54,583 nucleotides of DNA from Burkholderiaceae bacterium. Lineage in GTDB: Bacteria > Pseudomonadota > Gammaproteobacteria > Burkholderiales > Burkholderiaceae_C. The notes below the pieces were generated by a model that was not told the origin of the DNA, made no database searches, and was given only the letters and a program-made list of their open reading frames with translations. Location of the stretch: NCBI GenBank assembly GCA_019751915.1, contig JAIEMS010000023.1:1-54583 (forward strand), in the 5' to 3' direction. Below, piece after piece: positions 49,459 through 54,583 of the stretch (within the stretch, counting starts at the first letter, position 1; each line of letters starts with the position of its first letter). The translations under genes were made by a program, and so were the position numbers.

Positions 49459-51327
49459 ATGGCACTGATTGACATTCAAGTTCCCGACATCGGTGACTTT
49501 GCCGAAGTCGCCGTGATCGAATTGCTGGTCAAACCCGGCGACACCATCATCCCCGAGCAAAGCCTAGTGACCGTCGAGTCGGACAAAGCCTCGATGGAGA
49601 TTCCCTCCAGCCACGGCGGCGTGGTCAAGGCGTTAAAAGTCGCGTTGGGCGACAAAGTGGCCGAAGGCTCGGTGCTGCTGACGTTGGAAGTGGCGGCGGG
49701 GGCGGCTGCGGCTGCACCGACCTCTGCTCCTGTTTCAGGAGCTAACAATGCAAGCCCTGCAACGGCTACAGCCCCCAAAGTGCCCGAAACTGCTGCTGCA
49801 CCCGCTTCGACGGCAGTGCTACCGGCTTCGAGCTACAGCGGCAGCGTCGATGTGGACTGCGACCTCTTGGTGCTGGGCGGTGGCCCCGGTGGTTACAGCG
49901 CTGCGTTTCGCGCCGCCGACTTGGGGCTGAAGGTGGTGATCGTCGAACGCTACGCCACGCTGGGCGGGGTGTGCCTGAATGTGGGCTGCATCCCCAGCAA
50001 AGCGCTGCTGCACGTTGCGGCGGTGATGGACGAAGTCAGCCACTTGGGTGATTTGGGCATTGATTTTGGTGCGCCGAGCGTCGACATCGACAAACTGCGC
50101 GGCCACAAAGAAAAGGTCATCACCAAACTGACCGGCGGCTTGGCCGCGATGGCCAAAATGCGCAAAGTCACGGTGGTGCGGGGCTACGGCGCTTTTGTCG
50201 GTAGCCACCACCTCGAAGTCGAAGAGACCACCGGCACAGCGCAAGACAAAACCGGCAGCAAAAAAGTGATTGCCTTTCAAAAGGCCATCATTGCCGCCGG
50301 TAGCCAAGCGGTGCGCCTGCCGTTTATGCCCGACGATCCGCGCGTGGTGGACTCCACTGGGGCGCTGGCTTTGACGCAAGTGCCCAAACGCATGCTGATT
50401 TTGGGCGGCGGCATCATCGGCCTTGAAATGGGCACGGTGTATTCGACACTCGGTGCGCGCTTGGATGTGGTCGAAATGATGGACGGCCTGATGCAAGGCG
50501 CTGACCGGGATTTGGTCAAAATCTGGCAAAAAATGAACGCCAAGCGTTTTGACCACATCCTGCTCAAAACCAAGACGGTCGGCGCACGCGCCACGCCCGA
50601 GGGCATTGAGGTCACGTTCGCCCCAGCCGAAGAAGGCGGCACAGCCCCAGCACCACAAACTTACGACTTGGTTTTGCAAGCGGTGGGGCGCACGCCCAAT
50701 GGCAAAAAAATCGCTGCCGACAAAGCTGGTGTTGCGGTGACGGACCGGGGTTTTATCAACGTCGATATCCAAATGCGCACCAATGTGCCGCATATTTTTG
50801 CCATTGGCGATATCGTCGGCCAGCCGATGCTGGCGCACAAAGCGGTGCACGAAGCGCACGTCGCCGCCGAAGTGATTGCCGGTGAACTGCAAGGCAACAA
50901 AGAGCTGGCCTCGGCAGCGTTCAATGCCCGCGTTATCCCGAGCGTGGCCTACACCGACCCCGAAGTGGCGTGGGTCGGCTTGACCGAAACCGAAGCCAAG
51001 GCGCAAGGTATCAAGGTCAAAAAAGGCTTATTCCCGTGGAGCGCCTCAGGCCGGGCCATTGCCAATGGCCGCGACGAAGGCGTGACCAAGCTGCTGTTTG
51101 ACGATTCGCCCGAGGCCCACGGCCATGGCCGAATTTTGGGCGGTGGCATGGTCGGCACCCACGCGGGCGACATGGTTGGCGAGATTGCCTTGGCGATTGA
51201 AATGGGGGCCGATGCCATCGACATCGGCAAGACCATCCACCCGCACCCGACGCTGGGCGAAAGCATCGGCATGGCAGCAGAAGTGGCGCACGGCAGTTGC
51301 ACGGATTTGCCGCCGCAGAAAAAGTAA
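49459..51327 (+). CDS. lpdA: dihydrolipoamide dehydrogenase (PDH E3) with N-terminal lipoyl domain
   Basis: FAD enzyme of 622 residues that reoxidises dihydrolipoyl groups with NAD. Unlike the usual 470-residue E3, it starts with its own lipoyl domain (1-80, lipoyl Lys about 43 in ESDKASMEIP) and an Ala/Pro linker (about 80-130), a form known in several betaproteobacteria. Then come the FAD site (LLVLGGGPGGYSAAFRA), the redox disulfide C172/C177 (GGVCLNVGCIPSK), the NAD site (LILGGGIIGLEMG) and the active-site His-Glu (HPHPTLGES, about 594-602). The linker contains a clear copy of the dispersed repeat. It starts 11 bases after aceF. Confidence 0.97.
   Translation: MALIDIQVPDIGDFAEVAVIELLVKPGDTIIPEQSLVTVESDKASMEIPSSHGGVVKALKVALGDKVAEGSVLLTLEVAAGAAAAAPTSAPVSGANNASPATATAPKVPETAAAPASTAVLPASSYSGSVDVDCDLLVLGGGPGGYSAAFRAADLGLKVVIVERYATLGGVCLNVGCIPSKALLHVAAVMDEVSHLGDLGIDFGAPSVDIDKLRGHKEKVITKLTGGLAAMAKMRKVTVVRGYGAFVGSHHLEVEETTGTAQDKTGSKKVIAFQKAIIAAGSQAVRLPFMPDDPRVVDSTGALALTQVPKRMLILGGGIIGLEMGTVYSTLGARLDVVEMMDGLMQGADRDLVKIWQKMNAKRFDHILLKTKTVGARATPEGIEVTFAPAEEGGTAPAPQTYDLVLQAVGRTPNGKKIAADKAGVAVTDRGFINVDIQMRTNVPHIFAIGDIVGQPMLAHKAVHEAHVAAEVIAGELQGNKELASAAFNARVIPSVAYTDPEVAWVGLTETEAKAQGIKVKKGLFPWSASGRAIANGRDEGVTKLLFDDSPEAHGHGRILGGGMVGTHAGDMVGEIALAIEMGADAIDIGKTIHPHPTLGESIGMAAEVAHGSCTDLPPQKK
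49726..49779 (+). repeat. dispersed palindromic repeat copy inside the lpdA linker
   Basis: GCTCCTG-TTT-CAGGAGC is a perfect 7-bp hairpin (49726-49742), followed by TAACAATGCAAGCCCTGC and AACGGCTACAGCCC; the last 14 bases are identical to the end of the intergenic copy at 12155-12218. In frame it encodes APVSGANNASPATATAP without a stop, extending the interdomain linker. Confidence 0.7.
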
Positions 51328-51339
51328 ATAAGTCAATTT

Positions 51340-51395
51340 GCTACAAATAAAGTAGCTGGCCGCGCAGGTACTGAAAGGACTGCGCGGCTTTTTTT
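51340..51395 (+). repeat. partial dispersed repeat at the end of the PDH operon
   Basis: GCTACAAATAAAGTAGCTGG resembles the first half of the repeat; it runs into the GC-rich hairpin and T-run described as the lpdA terminator. Confidence 0.45.
51359..51395 (+). terminator. intrinsic terminator of the aceE-aceF-lpdA operon
   Basis: GCCGCGCAG (51359-51367) pairs perfectly with CTGCGCGGC (51380-51388), followed by seven T. It begins 32 bases after the lpdA stop and ends next to the stop of the convergent TPR gene. Confidence 0.9.
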
Positions 51396-51398
51396 ATC

Positions 51399-53675
51399 TT
51401 ATTTCGTGTTGGCGGTGATTGCTGTTGCACCTGCATCGACGTGATCCGACACGCCGTCCAGCCGGTTCAAAATATGCCCATACTGTGGGTCATGTGGCAC
51501 CGCCAGCGCAAGCCGATGAAACAAATTGCGTGCCCGCCCCAAATGGGCCGCTGCCGCCTCTGAAGCGCCTTGCTGGTGGAGTACGTCGCCTAGTCCAAGC
51601 TCCCCAACGGCCTGTGCTTGGAGCGCTGGAACCGATTCCCCATAACCGTTGATTAAGTCTTGTGCCACGGAAACCGCCGCCGAATATGCCTGCCGGGCCG
51701 CAATCCAATTGCCCAACGCCTCAGCAACTGTTCCTAGCTTACTTGTTGATGCTGAGAGGTCGCGCAGGCGTTCGGGGGTTTTGCCAAAGTCGTCTATCAA
51801 TGCTTGCCCGATTTGCTGACTTTTCAGATAAGCGGCTTGGGCTTCATCCAAATAGCCCAGCATCTGGGCCACTTCCCCTAGCTTTTCTGTCGATACCGAG
51901 AGATCACGTAAGCGTTCGGGCGTTTTGCCAAAGTCGTCGATCAACGTTTGGTGCAACTGCTGACTCTTCCGATAGGCGGTTTGGGCTTCGTCCAAATGGC
52001 CCAGTGCTTGGGCAACTTCACCCAGTTTAGCGATCGATACCGAGAGATCACGCAAACGTTCGGGCGTTTTGCCAAAGTCCTCCATCAGTGCTTGGGCAAT
52101 TCGCTGACTTTCCAGATAGGCCATCCGAGCTTCGTCCAGATGGCCCAGTGCTTGGGCAACTTCACCCAGTTTCGTGCTCGATACCGAGAGATCACGCAAA
52201 CGTTCGGGCGTTTTGCCAAAGTCGTCCATCAGCGTTTGGCGTAACTGCTGACTCCCCAGATAGGCAGTTTGGGCTTCGTCCAAATGGCCCAGTGCTTGGG
52301 CAACTTCACCCAGTTTGCCAATCGATACCGAGAGATCACGCAAACGTTCGGGCGTTTTACCAAAGTCGTCCATCAATGCTTGGTCAATTCGCTGACTTTC
52401 CAGATAGGCGCTCTGGGCTTCGTCCAGATGGCCCAGTGCTTGGGCAACTTCACCCAGTTTGCCAATCGATACCGAGAGATCACGCAAACGTTCGGGCGTT
52501 TTGCCAAAGTCGTCGATCAACGTTTGGTGCAACTGCTGACTCTTCCGATAGGCGCTCCGGGCTTCGTCCAAATGGCCCAGTGCTTGGGCAACCTCACCCA
52601 GTTTATTTATGGATACTGAGAGATCACGCAAACGTTCGGGCGTTTTGCCAAAGTTCTCTATCAGTGCTTGGTCAATTCGCTGACTTTCCAGATAGGCTCT
52701 CTGGGCTTCGTCCAAATGGCCCAGTGCTTGGGCAACATCACCCAGTTTATTCATCAATATCGATAGGTCGTGCAGGTGCTCGGGTGTTTTGCCAAAGTCG
52801 GCTATCAACGTTTGGCGCAACTGTTGGCTCTCCAGATAGGCCGTCCGGGCTTGATCCAACTTACCTAGCGCCTGAGCGACTTCGCCCAGCTTTTCAATGG
52901 CTACCGAGAGGTTGCGCAGGTGTTGCGGCGTTTGTCCAAACTGAGCGAGATACGAACGGGCTTGTGCAACGGTTTCTTGCGCGATAGTCCAAGCCCAATC
53001 AGGGTGGCCTGCGGCCAATGCTGCATCACTGGCTCTAGTGCTGTCCCACAGGCTCAATTCGGCTTTACCGTCTTTTTGACTTGCCTGCCAACGCCGAACT
53101 GTTTCGGGCAATTCTTTCTGGGAGGGGGCCTTGAAATCGGTGGTGGGGGAAGGTCGCACAACAGCAACTGGTTCGGTAGGCAGCGCAGTGCCTTGGGTAT
53201 CGAGGTACACCGAGGGCAGGCGGATGGTCCACAGGTCGGGCGCTGCCTCGGCAGCCTGCTTCGTCCAATCTTGCGGCAGCACCAACACCACAGTTCTTGT
53301 GTGTTCGCTGGTAAGGGCCGCACGGCGCTCATTCAGGCAGTACAGGAACTCCAGCCGGGCTTGGTTCCAGTCCTCAGTTTCTGGGTGGCCGTCTAAATCT
53401 AGCCATAAAGGCATCCCCATTCGCATGAGAGCCGACGAAGGATGGATGGCAGCAGGCAAAAGGTATTTTGCCAAATCGGTGGCATATCGAACCTCTGGGC
53501 GTTGAAAATGGCGTACTTGTGCCCGCATCAAGTCGTCAGCTCGCCGAAACAGTGCTTGTTTTGCCGGTGCATTGCTACAAAAAACGAAAATCAGGCCAAA
53601 CTCTTGTGCCCATTCGAGATTGCAGCGCAAAGACTGCCAAGCTGCTTCAAGGTGTAGCGGCATTGGTGTGTTCAT
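51399..53675 (-). CDS. TPR repeat protein with conflict-system-like N-terminal domain
   Basis: Protein of 758 residues of unknown function. Residues about 1-165 form a globular domain (WAQEFGLIFVFCSN, MPLWLDLDG, RTVVLVLPQDW, APDLWTIRLPSVYLD) of a kind I associate with STAND/NB-ARC-linked TPR proteins. Nine consecutive 48-residue TPR-type units follow, each with FGKTPERLRDLSVS, KLGEVAQALGHLDEA and AYLESQ, almost identical to one another; a more diverged helical C-terminus (about 660-758) ends the protein. I chose ATG 53675 (MNTPMPLHLEAAW), which overlaps the end of the ATPase fragment by 29 bases, so the two are coupled. A defence or signalling role is inference. Confidence 0.75.
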   Translation of the reverse strand: MNTPMPLHLEAAWQSLRCNLEWAQEFGLIFVFCSNAPAKQALFRRADDLMRAQVRHFQRPEVRYATDLAKYLLPAAIHPSSALMRMGMPLWLDLDGHPETEDWNQARLEFLYCLNERRAALTSEHTRTVVLVLPQDWTKQAAEAAPDLWTIRLPSVYLDTQGTALPTEPVAVVRPSPTTDFKAPSQKELPETVRRWQASQKDGKAELSLWDSTRASDAALAAGHPDWAWTIAQETVAQARSYLAQFGQTPQHLRNLSVAIEKLGEVAQALGKLDQARTAYLESQQLRQTLIADFGKTPEHLHDLSILMNKLGDVAQALGHLDEAQRAYLESQRIDQALIENFGKTPERLRDLSVSINKLGEVAQALGHLDEARSAYRKSQQLHQTLIDDFGKTPERLRDLSVSIGKLGEVAQALGHLDEAQSAYLESQRIDQALMDDFGKTPERLRDLSVSIGKLGEVAQALGHLDEAQTAYLGSQQLRQTLMDDFGKTPERLRDLSVSSTKLGEVAQALGHLDEARMAYLESQRIAQALMEDFGKTPERLRDLSVSIAKLGEVAQALGHLDEAQTAYRKSQQLHQTLIDDFGKTPERLRDLSVSTEKLGEVAQMLGYLDEAQAAYLKSQQIGQALIDDFGKTPERLRDLSASTSKLGTVAEALGNWIAARQAYSAAVSVAQDLINGYGESVPALQAQAVGELGLGDVLHQQGASEAAAAHLGRARNLFHRLALAVPHDPQYGHILNRLDGVSDHVDAGATAITANTK
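51760..53000 (-). repeat. 144-bp tandem repeat array (nine units) in the TPR gene
   Basis: The marker TTCGGGCGTTTTGCC recurs at 51915, 52059, 52203, 52347, 52491 and 52635, exactly 144 bases apart; variants of it near 51771, 52779 and 52923 keep the register. The central units differ by only a few bases. The exact period of 48 codons keeps the frame when units are gained or lost. Confidence 0.93.
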
Positions 53676-54567
53676 TCCATCGATCCACCAAGGGCCACAG
53701 CAGGGGATGAATATCGAACCATTCGGCCCCATTGCGGTAGTTCAAGATAACCCGTGTATTAAACAGTCGTGCCAAGGCACGCAAAGAGTCCCCACGGTCT
53801 GCCGCAATCGCGTTGTGGGTACATGCAATATCAGCCAGCAAAGGCCATTCGCTTTTTACCGTCAGTCGTTCAGTCTCGCCCCGATTTTCGTCAATGATAC
53901 GTTGAACCAATGGGTCATCCACTTTCAAAGGCAGCCTATCGAGTGCAAACTGTGCTTGCCCCACCACGCCCGATACCAGCCTTTGCATAAAGTGGCGCAA
54001 ATCGCCCCCCGAGGCCAAGGCTAGAGCGTCTAATGTCGCTGGGGCCAACACTTCATTCCATTGCCGGTAGCGCCGTTCAATAAGAGAACGCATCTTCTCT
54101 AAACCTTCGGGCCGAGGCTTGCGTCGATACTCAGTCGGTTGTCCATTGGCTACCGGCTTACCATAGACCCGCACCGATGCCAGCGCGTAGCAAGAGACAT
54201 AGTTACGTACATCTGCCAAAAGTGCTAGGTAGGGCGGCACGGAATACACCACGCTGGCAGTTGGAATGCCCAAGCGTTCAAATTCTCCTGAAAACGTCGT
54301 AACCACATGCTGAAACATCGCATCTTGGTCTGCGTTAGAGACACCTCGCAGCCGCTCCAGCGAATCGACGATAACGACCACCCTTTGACGGCGGGTACGC
54401 TGGCGAATAAACTCTACGATGGCACTGGCATATGCTTGTACTTTCGCTGTCCACTCTCGAGGAGCTGAAAGATTTCGGATTTTTTCGGCGACGGTATTTT
54501 GCTGCTCCTTAGAGTGGCTAACACAACCTATCCACGAACCGAGAGCAGATGATGGCAGCGGCCAATG
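53647..54567 (-). pseudogene. C-terminal part of a P-loop ATPase, apparently interrupted upstream
   Basis: The frame is open from 54567 (just after an in-frame TGA at 54568-54570) to 53647. It contains a Walker B-like strand QRVVVIVDSLERLRG followed by sensor-like SVVYSVPPYLALL and a helical C-terminus ending HPLLWPLVDRWNEHTNAATP. No Walker A motif and no credible start codon lie in the visible part; the first GTG (54381) is inside the Walker B strand. Likely the 5' part was separated by an insertion sequence whose end I place near 54512, so real ATPase sequence would start at about 54511. It overlaps the TPR gene by 29 bases, suggesting a joint system. Confidence 0.6.
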
Positions 54568-54583
54568 TCAGTAACGCTTGGTG
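54512..54583 (-). mobile_element. putative end of an IS5-family insertion sequence with transposase C-terminus
   Basis: On the minus strand from the window edge, one frame reads HQALLTLAAAIICSRFVDRL, Cys, stop at 54518. This resembles the C-terminal helix of IS5-type transposases. The stop lies within GAGTGGCTAACACAACC (from 54512, plus strand), which looks like a terminal inverted repeat, and it is preceded by TTA, fitting the TNA target duplications of the IS1031 group. Only 72 bases are visible, so this is a tentative call. Confidence 0.4.

Noticed and set aside
52088-52987. Plus-strand open frame of 299 codons with repeated motifs opposite the TPR gene
   Set aside because: Its repeats only mirror the 144-bp tandem array of the TPR gene; stop-free antisense frames are expected when one unit is repeated.
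51760-53000. Regular 144-bp array considered as a CRISPR array
   Set aside because: The period is an exact multiple of three, the whole unit is conserved, there are no unique spacers, and it encodes TPR units.

Overview
The window looks like a chromosomal segment of a betaproteobacterium, most likely Burkholderiales, family Comamonadaceae (Rhodoferax/Polaromonas/Acidovorax-like). The evidence is the protein sequences, gene orders typical of that group (ferritin-like DUF455 - gamma carbonic anhydrase - hslO; pyrG-kdsA-eno-ftsB; folD - two-component system - aceE-aceF-lpdA) and a dispersed short palindromic repeat that recurs here many times. I could run no searches; assignments rest on motifs and remembered family sequences.

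Layout. 1-2.0 kb: Kdo transferase waaA (cut by the window edge) and a phosphomannomutase/phosphoglucomutase, both minus. 2.2-8.4 kb: ogt, a four-PAS GGDEF-EAL protein, a DUF455 ferritin-like protein, a gamma carbonic anhydrase and hslO (Hsp33). 8.4-9.5 kb: cheB on the minus strand. 9.6-13.9 kb: pyrG-kdsA-eno-ftsB. 14.0-25.2 kb: an AT-richer chemotaxis-type operon (membrane MCP-like protein, cheY-like, STAS protein, cheA, MCP, cheW, MCP, cheR, cheD). 25.2-26.9 kb: coaBC and dut. 26.9-28.9 kb: a cystathionine beta-lyase-like gene, def and tRNA-Asn. 28.9-32.7 kb: scoAB, a divergent PAS-LuxR regulator, a carboxymuconolactone decarboxylase-family gene, an IS200/IS605-type right-end (omega-RNA-like) remnant, an AhpD-like gene and a thioesterase. 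33.0-41.6 kb: ETF-ubiquinone oxidoreductase, rpiA, katG, a glutaredoxin-like exported protein, an M3 oligopeptidase and folD. 41.7-51.3 kb: a FixJ/FixL-type pair and the pyruvate dehydrogenase operon. 51.4-54.6 kb: a TPR protein built from 144-bp tandem repeats, behind an ATPase fragment that seems to be cut by an insertion sequence at the window edge.

How the genes work together. waaA and kdsA serve the Kdo part of lipopolysaccharide. The che operon with the detached cheB forms a full sensory array and adaptation system; its CheA carries a tandem motif resembling the c-di-GMP-binding MshEN fold, which would link it to second-messenger signalling (the GGDEF-EAL protein is 10 kb away). aceE-aceF-lpdA make the pyruvate dehydrogenase complex, possibly controlled by the divergent two-component system. 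scoAB and the ETF oxidoreductase point to ketone-body, short-chain acid and fatty acid use.

Points most worth following: (1) MshEN-like tandem motifs in CheA; (2) tnpB-less IS200/IS605 right ends that look like orphan omega-RNA scaffolds; (3) a dispersed palindromic repeat that also sits in frame inside the flexible linkers of PDH E2 and E3 and inside coaBC; (4) a TPR/ATPase pair with a nine-unit 144-bp tandem repeat, the ATPase apparently broken by an IS; (5) two MCP paralogues that differ by exactly one 91-residue poly-HAMP unit.
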